This document shows positions 20,411-33,911 of a stretch of 64,000 nt of DNA, in pieces. Position 1 is the stretch's first letter, and every line of letters starts with the position of its first letter. Location: positions 1,462,621-1,526,620 of the forward strand of contig NW_023998440.1 in the NCBI RefSeq assembly GCF_014805625.2, read 5' to 3'. The notes under the pieces are model-generated. The model searched no databases. It was not told the DNA's origin and was given only the letters and a program-made list of their open reading frames with translations. The position numbers and the translations under genes were made by a program. Origin of the DNA: Glossina fuscipes (lineage: Eukaryota > Arthropoda > Insecta > Diptera > Glossinidae).

Positions 20411-23400
20411 ATTTGTAGTGGCGTTTTCAAGCTCATCCGATGTAAGCTAAAGGAGATAAAGCACACCTTTAAATGAAAACATTTACTAGGCAAAGTAGTA
20501 TAAGATATATAAGGGTCGACGTTGCCCGACAGTAATGTTTTTACATGCATGACTTCTATGGGAAAAGTTTTGATGTAACTATTAGTAGTAGTGATGTTTC
20601 TTAGCAATAAGTGTGTTTGCAGCATTTCAACACTTTGTACGACGAATATATCATAAAGAATTTATTGCATCATAAAAAAAGCCCAAGATTTGTGTTTTGA
20701 CAAATATGTATGTCATGACGCGTCGATCGGTTCTGATATCATTATGAATGTGTATTTGCAATAGTAATGTAATTTAGAATGTGTGTCATTTTGTCAAGTA
20801 ATTTCGTTACAATCTAATTTCATACTCTGCATGACGATTGTATTCGTTGTATTGCTAAACTTTTGCAATGCAACTTAAGTATAAAATTTCCAAAAACATA
20901 GTTTAAAAGTTAAATGGTTAGTTGATATTAAAAGTGTACAGTTTCAACAAGTTAGAGATGATCTTCTTTATATTGGTAGCCTTTCTCTTCAACTTCTTTA
21001 ATTTTCTTGGTAGCTTTCGTCTTTGAGCTATAGTGAGTAGCTATAGTGAGTACTCAGTTGGTGAAAGGATAATACTTACCGATTGGGCACACCCCCATTA
21101 AGTTGCGGCCATTACCTTCCCCATTTCTTCCTTTCTTTTGCCTCATTTATTTTTGACCGTCGCTGCGTTCCGCGAATAGGAACGTCCTCTACGAGACCGA
21201 GTGTCGAAAGAAGTGGTCATTTCGTAAAGCTAGAAAAAAACTATCTCTGATAAATTTCCTATAAAATTTGGATGCGAATGATTTCATTTTGTCCCAACTT
21301 TGACTTTCATTAAGAATTAATAGTCGAGAGTAACTAACAATAGTCAAGTAAGACTCTTTACTTAAATACGCGAATAATTCCTACCATTTCTCGGAAGTCC
21401 CAACTCCCAAGCATCATTTGTCAAAACGTCATGATATCTTGATCATTGCTTTGTAATTGAAAGCGGTTTCAGTGCCGATACTTTTGTTATTTGTAAAAAA
21501 TCTGAGTTTCCAAGAAACTGCGTAAGATAACTTGAAACTCTGGATTAGCTTGGAGAAGGTTATGGTAACTCTTCTCCATCCAAAACTCTAGTTTTTCGAT
21601 ACTTTCCTGATTTCAAAGGGCGTGGTATGGGCCGCAACGCTGCTGGTGCTCACCGGACGCCCTGGACAGGTGGAAACGTTAATAAAATTTTCAAAATTAT
21701 TTACGCTAATTAAAAAGTGAAGTTGCAAGACATAGCTGACATCAAAAAGATATCAAAAGACGTCGCATACACTATTATATTATTATACATAAAAATTCAG
21801 ATATGTGATGTTCCCTCTCCAAATGGATGCCTATTGAACAACAATATCAACATGTTACTGGTTCGAAGGAGCCGGGACGAAATCCCCTGCATTGAAATTG
21901 GAAATTGTTCCTCACCTATAGTGTTCCCTAGATTTGTTCCACCGAGACTATTACCTATTAGCCGATCGCAAAAGAACGGTGCAGAAAATATATGAAAAGA
22001 AGGAACCATGGCAAACTTTGAAAAAGATATGGAAGGAGAGAGGTATTATTTTCGACAATGCTTTTGACCTTCCACTGCTCGTAGCATAGATGATAACATA
22101 CGACTAGCAACTTTAAAGAGGTGTGTGCATATGTAAATTTCATGTGGAAATGAATCAAATCATGCCAATCTTCTTATATCGAACTTAAGATAACATATAT
22201 GTGGATAGACGGACGGACAGGGATTGGTTTAAGCTTTTTTTAAAAGAAAATCAACCATTAAAAATGATTGAATCTTCGTTATTTGGAAATCATCACATAT
22301 CCCGGACTTGGTGCTTCCCAAACTCACTAGTCGCTTGGTTTTCTTAAGTTATGCTAAGTTAATTCCTAACGAATTCGTGGAGAGCAATTATCAAACCCAA
22401 AACAAAACAAACAAAATGATTTCTACAAGAGTTTTTAATAACACGTTTTAAAAAAAAAAGTTTATTCTTCCTTTGGAAAGGAAGGATACTTTTGGCGCTA
22501 TGTTTATCTCGATTCTACGGATAGGTAAGATATGTAAGACGAATTCGCCGGCTATGGGTATTTATAAAATTAACAAAATCCATCAACAGCAAGTAATGGA
22601 ACGATTTTGTAAAGTGATTCAATTAAATTCAATAAATTCTTTAGTCAGAGAATAAAAATTAAATTGAAAAGATTTTCCTTATAATGTAACGCCATGATTT
22701 ATGTAAAACCAAATTCACACAATGACCGTCTGTGCGTTAAGTTCATCAACTCCAGTATGTATATATATATATATATATATATTTATTTATTTTTTTTTTT
22801 TTCTTTTTGCTTATACGCACACCGAAGAGTGTGTAAGCAATTAAAAGGTAAATTCTCATAAATTGTCTGGCAATGGACAGATAGACAGTCAGTGAAAATG
22901 TATGATTTTCGGTTGGATATTTGTGTTAATTTGTTATGGCTGCGATGATTTGTAACTAAGGTAACAACAGTCGTAGTAAATAGCACATCAATAGCATTGG
23001 TAGCAATGGAGAATAGGAAACGGTCTTCGCATATTCAATGAAAATGAGATGATATTGTTCATTTGTTTAGTCAACCAACCAAACGGAAGAGTATCCACAC
23101 GCGTACACTGACCAAGGTACGCATCAATTTCATTCAAATAGATTTACATGAACGCTGGAATAACCAGTCAGCTATATTAAATGTACGTACGTTTATCCCG
23201 GCCACCATGAAAGTTTCCTCTTTTTTTTGTTTTCTCTTCATCTCTCTGTGCTCTGTTATTTTGTGACTGCTATGCACGTGACTGAACATGAACATGATTC
23301 GCATGCATGCATAGATTGTATATGAACGTAAGTATCAATACTGTGGAGGATACTGATGGGGATGCACCTTGACGCTCTCTTTACCTCGACGACGGATAAG

Positions 23401-24590
23401 CGGCTATGTATTCCGGAAACTCGATGGCACACTTTGTATATGTTTTGGATACAAAATAAGTGCAACAATGCGCGTATCGAGCTTGCAAATTACGTAAACG
23501 TGTAAACCTTAAAAACTCTGCATACGCTGTTCTTTTGTCTCCGACATCGGTCTGATATGTTGGCACTTGTGTTTAAAAAGTTGTTGCCTTCATATGCGTG
23601 GGATATGGAACGATGTTTGTTAAATTTGTTTCGGATATACTTGTTTTTTTTCTCGTTTTAATTTAACAATTCGAATTTGTCGCTGTTGTTGTTATATTCG
23701 TTGTTGATTTTTAAGCATGTTCAGTGCTAATTTAAGTTAATGGTTATTGCTGTAAACTACATAAATTTTGAAGTAAAATTCATGCCATGTCCATGTTTAC
23801 CATATGTCATGTGTGCCTCTATACCTATCTCTTTCTAGCTAGAAGTATACGTGTATATGAAAAAACACCACCACCACCACCGCATTGATGCTTATGATGA
23901 TTATAACGATTCTGTTCTCATTACTGCAGCGCAAATGTAAGCATCATAGCTGTGGACGTGTGTGAATGTGTGGGTGTAAAATTTATGTTAACTTTATTGC
24001 ACTTCTGTGTAATCAGTGTCAAATTAAATTAATTACCAAATATGTAATTTTTCTCTTTTTAAACATAATTCATGTGCTTTCAGCCATTTATGAGCGATAA
24101 CAGCGGCAACAATCCTATAAAGCCAACAATAGTGCTTTCATTTATATTACAACACGTAGTTACGCCTTTTTTGCGAAAATTGAAGAGAACTTGGCTTTGA
24201 GGTGCTGTCGCCATTTTAAAGCATGTTTCAAAAGAATTTGTTATAAATCCGCGAAAAATGTATGCTAAGCATCGAAGTCCAAATAACAGGTGCTTCCATG
24301 TAGTTTGGCCACTGAAATCTCTTGATAGAAGTGATAAAGTAATGCAAAGTATCAATATACGTAACGGTTAAATACGACGATTTCGATCTTTTTCTACACA
24401 AGGTTGCAGTTTTCCATTTAGTATTATTGAGTATATATTCAGTGTACGCAGACGATGGCTATGGAACGCTCAAAATTAAAATTTCGGCTTTCATTATTTT
24501 TGTAGTTTGATACAAAAGGCATTCAAGCTTCTTCTAGAAGCTTACGGTGACTTTGCTTCATCATATTTCGAGTGCCGATTCTGATTTTAA
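20411..24590. other. no gene; simple repeats
   Basis: Unique AT-rich DNA. A family 2 scrap with GATAGACGGACGGACAGG lies at 22201-22240. A (TA)n run at 22757-22782 is followed by poly(T). Frames of 60-92 codons on both strands lack recognisable motifs. Confidence 0.5.
22757..22802. repeat. (TA)n microsatellite followed by poly(T)
   Basis: An alternating TA tract of about 26 bases runs into ATTTATTTATT and a T-run. Confidence 0.9.
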
Positions 24591-24929
24591 CGGGTTAAAA
24601 GTGATGAATTTGATGCCAGTGACACAGAACGGCCTGGAGGGCCAAGAAATTTTGAAGACATTGAGTTCCAAAACTTATTGAAAACCCAGATCGCAGTTTC
24701 AAAGAACTTCGAAAGATCCAAAAGGAGGGAAAATGGCTACAAAACCAGTTGGCTAAATAAACCGTTTCGAACCGTTTTAACAGCGCGGTTTCATTGCTCG
24801 TCAGGAAGGAAAAAGATAAGCTTTCTGCAGCGCATTGTGACTGGCGATGAGAATAGGATTTATTACGACGATCCCAATCACAAAAGGCCAAGAATAAATC
24901 CAGAAGAGTTATCCACATCGACACGGTAG
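24591..24929 (+). pseudogene. mariner transposase relic (N-terminal half to first catalytic Asp)
   Basis: The main frame reads DEFDASDTERPGGPRNFEDIEFQNLL (the conserved linker ...FD..D.ERSGRP..FED.EL..LL of mariner transposases). It later reads ISFLQRIVTGDENRIYYDDP and ELSTSTR, matching the FLHRIVTGDE.WI.YDNP ... PSTST block that carries the first catalytic Asp (TGDE). Between them, about 24700-24810, the transposase reading continues in the +1 frame as RKIQKEGKWLQNQLAK and then, after a TAA, TVSNRFNSAVSLL. The element therefore has at least two compensating frameshifts plus a stop. Faint continuation (VVYFELI) occurs in another frame near 24985. The catalytic second half is not legible. It is dead; the subfamily was not assigned. 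Confidence 0.8.
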
Positions 24930-25269
24930 CGAAATATGAACCGCCTTAAATTTTTACTATACATATTGTCGAATCGGCAAAACGTAGTCTATTTCGAGCT
25001 GATAAATTCGAGCTGCATGTGTCTACCGACGTCAATTGCAAAAAAAAATTGTTGCAAAAAAGACCAGCAATAGCGGTTAATAATATTGGGAGCAAACTAA
25101 TAGACAATTCAAAAGTTATTCGTAAACTTAACCAACAAGCAGTCATATCAAATCATCAAATTTTTACATGTAGGCCGCACATTAACTCTTCTTTGGCGTT
25201 GTTTGCGGATGTATTGCGTACATTTTCCAGCAATTTGTGGAAACTTTCGCATGCCCGAGCGATGTAACA

Positions 25270-28200
25270 CTGGGCACGCAAAAGCAAGCGAATCGATGAA
25301 CGGACAAACGAGTAAAACCGTATCACCCAGACTTTTATACGGATCAAAATACAATGTAAATCTTACGAATTTTTAAATTGACGGAAAGACGAAAATCGAA
25401 ATTTCCCTAAGGAATGAGATCGCGCAGTGATTAGAATTGCCTGGCATAGGTAACACCATATAAAGATGAGAATAACGCTTATATAAGTTGGATATGAAGT
25501 ACGCGCGTAGAGATCGAAAAGTATTATTTTCTCGAAATTTTTTGATGAAAAGTTTACGTAAAACTAGGTAGGTGTAAGTAAATACGAAGTTAATTGTTCT
25601 GGCTCGGCTGGCTTTGGCTCTCCGATTATTCAAGAATTACTTTCGAATATGGTAACAGATCGCTTCTTCACAAATTGCGGACGCGTTATTCAACTGCCGT
25701 ATAAGACATAATACATCTTAACGTTGCACTATCCCTTCTATAATCCAAAAGTCTTTGCCTACAAGGGCTGTCTGGAGTTTTCACTGATTGCAGTACACAC
25801 TCTTGAGTGCAATTTGATTATTTAATCTTACATTTATATGACAAATTAACTGTACTTAGATTGTGAACCAAAAATATCTTTTTAATTATTCTCATGGACC
25901 TCATAAGTGCCTAAGAGGTACATCGTCTTATTATTTGTTATAAAATTACGTAGCACGATTAGGGTTAAAAAATTTAAGACGCAAGGCTTTAAAAGATGTT
26001 TTTTCTACTCACCAAGCCTAACACTCTTCGACTTTCCTTATGTAGAAGTGCACCTCTAAGGACAAAGTTATGGTAGCAATGAGGAATCTAATCCTTGTAA
26101 GAAAAGAAACATTTCCGAAAATTCTATTTGAATGTTCTTATACCTCTAAACAACTCGCCTAATAAAGAATTTTTTCCAGCCAAAATCTGAGGACTGATCT
26201 CTAAAAATAAAATTAACACAGCAGTAAACTAGTGATCGACGCGACTGTAGAGTGAAAAGCACCTACCACTCAAACAGGGAAAAGCTATCCTAGAAAAGAG
26301 CTATATGCCGTACATTTCATTTAGAAAGCATGGTATGCCAAATATTATTACTATGTCAAATACGTATTCCACATAAATAAATTGATGAATTGTTTATATT
26401 AACTATTATTATAGTAACTACAAAAAGCCAACGTGGAAACAACTGGTTATAGATAAATTAACGATCTAATATAGGAGCTGGTTAATATAATCTAGAACAC
26501 ATTCCATGGCTGGACACTAAAAAATAAACCCCACGTGGTTCTCTCCAGCATGAATTTCTAACGCCCACAAATTTTGTGTTTCGTCTCTGATTTTCTAATA
26601 TTCACTTTTTTCTCGATTGCAAATCATTAACAATTTCTAAAAACTCTTGGCGCGTTAGACGTTTAGAAAGTGCTTAGCGAAACTTCTTAGTTAAAAAAAC
26701 GAAAAAAAGGTTTTACGCATATGCTATCACTCGAAAACCAGCCGAACAAAAAAAAAAAACAAAAGTTAAGACTTCAAACATTCCACATCTCAGTTTATAT
26801 ATGAACTGATGCTAATTGATTTCCCCCTCAAAGCGCCTTTGATCCTCAAACTGTGCGTTCGCAATTTAAACAGAATGAACACATTTCTTCCAACTAGTCA
26901 ACCGATAAGCTTTGCATGACCCATAATTTTTTTATATTAAAAAAACCTTTACATTCTACTTCCCTCCCTTCTCTCCAATTATGCCGGTCTATGCGGCATA
27001 CCAACGCTTTTTTTTCAGCAGCCAAAGAGGTAGGTATACTAGATTTGTCGTTTCGCTGCCGATTCAACATTAGTATTCGAATATTTTTGCAATAGACTGA
27101 GTATTAAAGTTAGGAAATGATTAATGTCTTCACTACCAATAGGAATTTTGAAGAAGCAAAAGCACTATAGTGAGGCACGACTTACTATTAAATAGCCTAT
27201 TCTACTTTGCTTAATATGGGCAGTAGTGATAGAAGTGGTCCGATCCGTACCATTTTGGGTAGCGTTCGTACTTGAGCCAAACATGTCGAAGTATCAAATT
27301 TCAACGAAACATCTCACAATTATCGATTTAAAGAAATCGATAAACGATGTTAAGTCCTTTATATCAATTCCTGGGCCAGTTTATCTGTATCTGATTAAAA
27401 TCCCGAAAATAGATTCCAAGTGTACCATACCTCAATTTCTGTCTACGTTGCATTTTTATTCGAGGAGACTTCATTTTAATCCAGGCAAAATACTATTGTA
27501 ATGACGTGCGTGCGTTTTTATTGCATTTTCGTTCGCTCTGTTCTTATATTCACAACTGACCCGGGTTACTTGTTGAGTGGCTAACTAATGTGTCTAAATG
27601 TTTGGTGATTTCTATAGACTTTTCTTTCAGATGTGTAATTTAGGCAATCGTTTCGCCTTGATGAAGCCTATAATTGCTTGTTAGTCAATTTGACGTGAAA
27701 GGTGTTCAACACTGTAAACGGTGCACACATACATACTCAAACTTTGATAGCTGTAATCATTCTCTTCAGTTGCTGCTGTCACTGTTCAAGTGTCTTTCTA
27801 AAAAAAGCTTCATTTTACGCTTAAACTACAAGTGAAGTAAATGTTAGAGATTGGCAAACAATTATAACACATTTTAAATATTTTCCAGCATTAACAAGTT
27901 AACCCTTTTATGTGACAGCTTAATGAAGAAGAACCATCTGCCAACGTACTAGAATTTATTAGTCTTCATTAAGCCAATTTATATGTTAGTACAATCTTTT
28001 CTGCAAACTAAAAAGTTCATTTTTCAACCTGACTGATTCCTTCTTCCACCCTCATATTCTTATCCGTTAAAATGATTTAATTTACAAATTATTTGGATGG
28101 GAGAAAAAAGAAGAAGAGAAAATTGCGTGCAATGTGTTGTCATGACCAGCATATGTTGTAAATCATGTTAGCTTCTTTTTTATTGTCATTGTTTTGTAAA

Positions 28201-29365
28201 TTTTGAAAAGGAAAAAAAAAATAACTTTATTACGCCTGACTGATTAATACATGTAACAATCGATTCGTTATTAACGCATAACTAATTTAACTGTAATTCT
28301 TTGAAAAGAAACAAAAACACCTGAAATTATGTCATAGTAGCAACAAAAAGCAAAAAAAAAATCTATAATATATTTTAAAGAGCATAATTTTAAAAATAGT
28401 TAAAGCATATTTATGGGCGAAATAGAAAATTTAAAATTATTTATATAGATAATGTGTCCATTATTTAGGATAAAACTTTAAGGATTTTTAAAGTGCTTTT
28501 CACTAGATCTGGAAAACTAATCATTAGTATTCGGATTTTATAGTAATGATAATATTTTGTTATCAACTGTTGACCAAAAACATAAGGAGTCGAAAATTAT
28601 ATTACACAACTTAACGAATGCTCGGATGAATTCAGCTCTAAATAAATTGAAACGGCTATCAACACGTTCCATGCCAACCTAGATGGAGAAGGATGCCATT
28701 TCCAAGCGTCGTATACCGTTTTCAGTACATGCTAACAAATTTAATGTAAAGTGATCATAACTTTTTTTACTTTACAGTGCTTATGCGAGAAGACATTTCG
28801 TTTCATAATTAACTACATATAATATTGCTCTCTTTAATGGGTTGGTACTACGCAAGGCAACTCGGAATGGTTGCAGTAAGTCAATAGCAGCAGGTTTGGA
28901 ATGCTGAGCATGCATTTTGTCTTGTATACTGCGTCTTTAGCCCACACTTTTTAATGCTGCTGTACCTTTGTAGAAAATAATAACACGACAACTATGAAAT
29001 TAATGCTAACTTGCCCACTTAAAAACCAAAAAAAAGAAGGGTTCAGTCGATCAAATTGTACAATATTTTATCGGATACTCACAGAAATCGAGCAGCAAGA
29101 AAATAGGACTGAAAGGTTTAGTTAAAGAATGTCTAAGTGATTCCTTGCTATATGCAACTGGCTTACTTAACAACACTTAGCAGTATACATATGGATCAAA
29201 TCTATCAAATGTTAACAAAATTTTCAAAACTTCTACAATAACCGTCTGTTGTCGTATGCATTAGATTACGTTAGATGTCCCTCTCTTGAACATCGTTGTA
29301 TCACTCTCTTCTTCTTTGAAAGAAGAACCGCATTAAAACCACTAACTGGAACTGAAGTTATCGTC
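25270..29365. other. no gene seen
   Basis: AT-rich sequence. Frames at 25373-25633 (-) and 27226-27501 (+, 91 codons) are the longest and have no motifs I recognise. There are short poly(A) runs near 26748-26761, 28211-28220 and 28353-28361. Confidence 0.5.
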
Positions 29366-29402
29366 GAAAAAGCAGGCAAGTATTATAGTTGGACAGCAAA
29401 TA
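29366..29402 (-). mobile_element. family 1 terminus fragment
   Basis: AAAAAGCAGGCAAGTATTATAGTTGGACAGC resembles the family end AAAACAAGTAAGAACATTATAGTCGGACAAGGC in the same orientation as copy 6. Only the terminal part of about 35 bases can be aligned. Confidence 0.35.
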
Positions 29403-29479
29403 AAAAACACTTAAAGCCATAAAAGCATTATCATTGAAATGAGTCTACCCATGTTGTCTTGTCACGCCACCACTTACTT

Positions 29480-29551
29480 CTATTCCACTTCTTCAAGCTT
29501 AACGACAATGGAGAAAGTACCTTCCCTTCCTTGGGTGATGGGTGTACGAAT
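29480..29551 (-). CDS. candidate last coding exon of an unidentified gene
   Basis: On the minus strand a strong 3' splice site (TTTCTTTTATTTTCAG, AG at 29552-29553) is followed by a 23-codon frame. It reads IRTPITQGREGTFSIVV then KLEEVE and ends at TAG (29480-29482). The peptide has the mixed composition of a real beta-rich protein end, and the pyrimidine tract, splice site and stop are in proper order. I do not recognise the family. The upstream exons would lie at higher coordinates, but none could be matched. A short chance frame next to a good acceptor remains possible. A family 1 element begins only about 13 bases upstream of the exon edge and contributes part of the pyrimidine tract. Confidence 0.4.
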   Translation of the reverse strand: MRTPITQGREGTFSIVVKLEEVE

Positions 29552-29563
29552 CTGAAAATAAAA

Positions 29564-29946
29564 GAAAACAAGTAAGAACATTATAGTCGGACAAGGCCGA
29601 CCAATACATACCCTACAATATTATGAGTCAATTTCCATCACTACTTGTTAAAGCTTACCGTCTTCTGCTCTAGAAAGATTCAATTTTCGTGAAAATCGTT
29701 ATTAGGGTAGGATCCAAAAAAAATTAGCCGAGTTGGTCCAAATTTTTTTAATTTAAATTACTATTATGATATAATTTTCATCGTTAAACGTTAAAAATTA
29801 TACCATTTTGTCGGATGAACTTTAGTTTTCTCTCTATTAGGCAGTATTCAAAAATTGCCCCAGCCTTAAGCTCTTCTGCGTGTTACAGATCAATATACCT
29901 TGTATGACAAGTAGTGTGGAGCATAATTATATTTTCAACAAGTTGA
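29564..29946 (-). mobile_element. family 1 repeat, internally deleted (copy 6)
   Basis: The right terminus is well preserved on the plus strand as GAAAACAAGTAAG, then ACATTATAGTCGGACAAGG, CCGACC and ACCCTACA. The other edge, ATACCTTGTATGACAAGTAGTGTGG, is the complement of the family start CC(A)CACTACTTGTCATACAAGGTAT. Next to it, the complement of GTAACACGCAGAAGAGC matches copy 1. At about 383 bp it is half the length of copies 1 and 10. Confidence 0.68.
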
Positions 29947-30729
29947 CGAAATCAATTAAATAAATCCTACATATTACTAAGTTGTATTACTTCAACGAGA
30001 GTCGGAGGTTTTTAGTGGAATAAAGAATTAAGTTAAAGCCGTATGAACACTTGTACGTTATGGTCTCTCACCTTATTCTAATGATTTAATATCATTAAAA
30101 AAAAATTCCTACTTGATTGCTAGTACCAGCTGTCACGATAATTTAAAAAAGTCAGCTGTGAATTTTCCTTTATGTCAGGCTATATATTCCTTTCTATTCT
30201 CGTTATGCAGGCAGGCATAGTGCAGCTATTGATTTAATGCATTGCAATGTTTTCTTAGAAAATAACCGGATTTTAACTTAAATGCTTTACCTTTTAAAAA
30301 AGCACTGAACGCGTTCAATTTCTTGCCTGGCATTTGCTATCATGTCTGGAATGTTTAACGTTAAGCTCAGTTAGCTATTTGCGTGCTAAAATATCGTAAA
30401 TCAGAAAATCATTTGGCGACCAGCCAATTGATGCACTTTAAGTAATCATTTTTCATACTGCTTCAGCAATAAGCCAAGTACGAGTTAGTTTATGTGTGAG
30501 GAAATGCCTGTAAAGACAGTTTAGCAAACACTCGATACCAGCGAATATGTTTACTAAGATGTTCTTGCTACAATTAATGTTATTAACTATAATGATTTAT
30601 TGGAAAGTTTTTTTTTTTTTTTTCTGACGACTAATATTAAGTCAAAATATTTTGATTATTTATTATTTCACTGTGGATGCCTGTTATTCAAATTTTCCAC
30701 TTGAGTAGTTTGTAAGGGTTTATTTAAAC

Positions 30730-30761
<32 letters not shown>

Positions 30762-33039
30762 ATGAAACGAAAAGCAATTTATTTTTTCTTAAAGTACGCA
30801 TATCAAGCTTATCTTTCGCAACTGCCTTTGAAATCGAACGCAGTGAAAATAAGCGGAAAAGACAAAAAAGAGAGAAACAAGAGCCGGTATTTGGTGGCAC
30901 AAGTGAAAGCAAAAGCCTTTAGCTTGCCAACGTCAAAAGGAAACGGAAATACGCATTTCAAGCGGAAATATAAAATTTAATTTAAAACTACCGACAAACA
31001 AAGACAGACAGACGGGACGAATAGAAAAATATGCATACATACGAAAGTACACCAGTTAGAGCAGCAGCCATAGCTACTCAAAGAAATGTTTCCTGCTAAC
31101 AACTGGAAAAATTAAATAAATTAAAATATGTTGATCTCTTAGTAAAGAGAAATTGAATTTTTAGTATCTTTTTTTGCACATCTTCTTCATCTTTTTTTTT
31201 CATACTAAACTGTTTCCTAGTTCTTTATTGTTTCGTATTGTGTGCGGCGCAAACATTTTTTATAAAAGAAAAAGAAAAAAACTTTGTTTTGTTTGTTTAG
31301 CTATTGTCAGTGTCCATTGTTGCTTTTAGCTTTTATGTCATGATTGTTTGCTTTCTTCTAAGCACATACACAAACACATTGACACAGCCATATGCACACA
31401 TGTAAACTGTAAGTTCATCACACAATCGCATCACAAATACCACCGCAAGCATATAACGGCAAAGGACGGACCCATAACAATGTTCATCTATTAAAACATT
31501 GTTATTTCTTTATAGTGTCGTTACAAAGTACTTAAACAATATATAATACATACATGCACACAAAAATGCACGCAATAATGTATCCACACACATATAAGCG
31601 TTTGCAGACGACTTTCCAAGGAGATGTTTGATAAGTTAAAGATAAGAGAGACACATGATTGTGCGTTCAGAACATTTTTTAGAAGCAGGAATTTCTCAAG
31701 ACTTTTTAATAAGGAACAAAGTACTATTTAAAGGAATTTTAAGACAGGACTATATCAGTACTAAATTACTTCGGATCATAATCTAGCCACACTTATGTAG
31801 CACCTTAAACCTTGGAAAGTTAACAACGTAGTTTTTGGGACGCATTTACAAAACCTCCAACAAACGCGAAAAACCATGAGCCGCAGTTTTCCTGCTTAAT
31901 TCGATGAGTAGTGTTACCAAGTCACTCCAGGTTATCAACAAAGAACGCCTTGCAAACCACTACCTCCGATGACAGTGCACAATGTCACTATTTGGGGGAA
32001 TCAAACATTTTTAACATGTCCAGAACAAATTATCACTAGGGATTGCTACGAATAACAATCAGTGGATCTGCTAAGGGCGCATTTAAAATTCGTGGTCTCG
32101 TACATGGCAGACGCTAATGGCACGTGTAGTGCATATATATGTATGTCTGAAATTGCATTATATTAATAGTCCTACGCAATATCAATATATATTTTATTAT
32201 ACTCTTAGAGCAGTGCTGCAGCATCTTTACGGATAACAAACCACAGCAGCATGACGATAACAAAAAACCGTAATGCAGATTGGGCGAACCATTAACATCG
32301 GCGATGCAACTGAATTTCCACGGAGGCTCGTTTTGGGCGACTCACTTGCATGTTGTGCATTATAGGTTGTTACCGATGTTACCGATTCGGAAAGTTATAA
32401 TAGCGTGAATATCATCAGTTTGAGTAAGCTAAAATTGATTTAAAGACGACTGCCATCTGCTAAAAAGATTGATAGGGATAGATTTCGAACACAAGGACAC
32501 TCGGCCGCTTATTTCAAAATCTGTGCAGAAAATATTAGCATCGTTCACCAGAAATGTCTTACGTCGTATTCGTCAAATATTACTGCTTCCGATTTATTTC
32601 TATTGACGACATATTGTCCCCTTTCAGAATGGAAAAGAAAGGAAAGGAAAGGACAAGAGGACGATATAGGAGAGAAAAATCTTAAATGAAAATGTGAAAC
32701 GGAAGCGAAAAAAAGAGAGATGGCGAAAATAGTCGTCTTGTCATTAATGAAAAACCTTGCTTTGGTTGCTTAACGTAAACTTCGAAGTCGATTTCTTAGC
32801 CTACTTGATCTTTCCTTTTGTTTACTTTACTATCACATAGTAGATGGTCCTAAAAACAAAAATAAAAGTTTGCTTATAAATTTATTGAAAATTTTTAAAA
32901 TCTAAGTTTAGAAACTTTTTTAAATGCTTTTAAGAAGAAGGATATGTGAACTTTTTTAATACGGATAAACTTCTTTATATGAATAGGTATGTAAACGTAC
33001 TATATAAGAGGTATATAGATTATTTTTACTATATATTTT
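29947..33039. other. no gene; poly(T) tract
   Basis: AT-rich sequence with T-runs at about 30610-30623 and 30731-30760 and a purine-rich stretch near 32640-32720. The frame at 30759-30980 (Lys-rich, 73 codons) lies right after the poly(T) and has no known domain. Confidence 0.5.
30731..30760. repeat. poly(T) tract, 30 bases
   Basis: Uninterrupted run of T. On the minus strand it could be the poly(A) tail of an old retroposon, but no body was recognised. Confidence 0.95.
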
Positions 33040-33418
33040 TATCCGACGCCAGTTGTGGTACAATAATAGATTGAGTTTGTAAACAACGCCCAGAATGACT
33101 TGAGCTAAACCTACCTTTTATTATATCAGTCGATTCAATATCATATTCTAAGCACGTCCGATCGTTTGTCCGTCTTGTTTTTCTTTTACTCAATCTAAAG
33201 ATGACAAATTTTTAAAATATTTTGATGAAATTTGGTATAGCGATATGTTTTCGTCCAAGGACATACGCTGTTGAAAATAGTGCGCATAGGACGACTTTTT
33301 CGACAACTTTTTCCACAACTTCCCATACAACGTCTAATTGCGAAAAATCAATATATGAATTAGTGTAGGGTGATGCAGGGTCCTTTGTGCTTGCTCCTGG
33401 CCCACTGCACTTTTCTCT
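33040..33418 (+). mobile_element. family 1 repeat (copy 7)
   Basis: The start is diverged (GACGCCAGTTGTGGTAC). The core is clear: CCTACCTTTTATTATATCAG, AAATATTTTGATGAAATTTGG, CCAAGGACATACGCTGTTG, ACTTTTTCGACAAC and ACTTCCCATACAACG. The right end is GTGTAGGGTGATGCAGGGTC then CTCCTGGCCCACTGCAC. It is somewhat shorter than copy 1. Confidence 0.72.
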
Positions 33419-33911
33419 ACGATCCTCTAAAATTGTGAAAAATATTTCCGTAACTCATTTTCCTCGAGCATGCATTTTAGGCTGAAACCCACACTGGGAA
33501 GACCACGATGCCAAATCACATATATATTGAGAAGAATGAAATCAAATAAACATAAATGATACAAATAAATACAAATCTGTACACTTGTGTGTATATGTGG
33601 CTGCGTTTTCCCGCACGTTCCTCTAAAAAAACGGCAAATGAGTTTTCAAGTCCGTAGCAAACAGTAATAAATACAGAAAAAGTGATCGTTTAGCTTCAGT
33701 TCCTGATCACCTTCTTACTTTTTTTTCCCCTAACGAGTCTTATTAACGAGTGACATAAGAAGTCATTCATTCCCTTCGGTTTATTGTTATTTGACTTATT
33801 TATGGTACGTAGGGATGATATTTAAAAACAAATTTTTCGCTACAACTTTGTATGCGTGTCGTCAACCGTGCACCCACATGTCAACAAAATGGTAAACGAA
33901 TATAAACATAA

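Noticed and set aside
24595..24924. 109-codon minus frame
   Set aside because: It is the antisense shadow of the mariner transposase relic on the plus strand.
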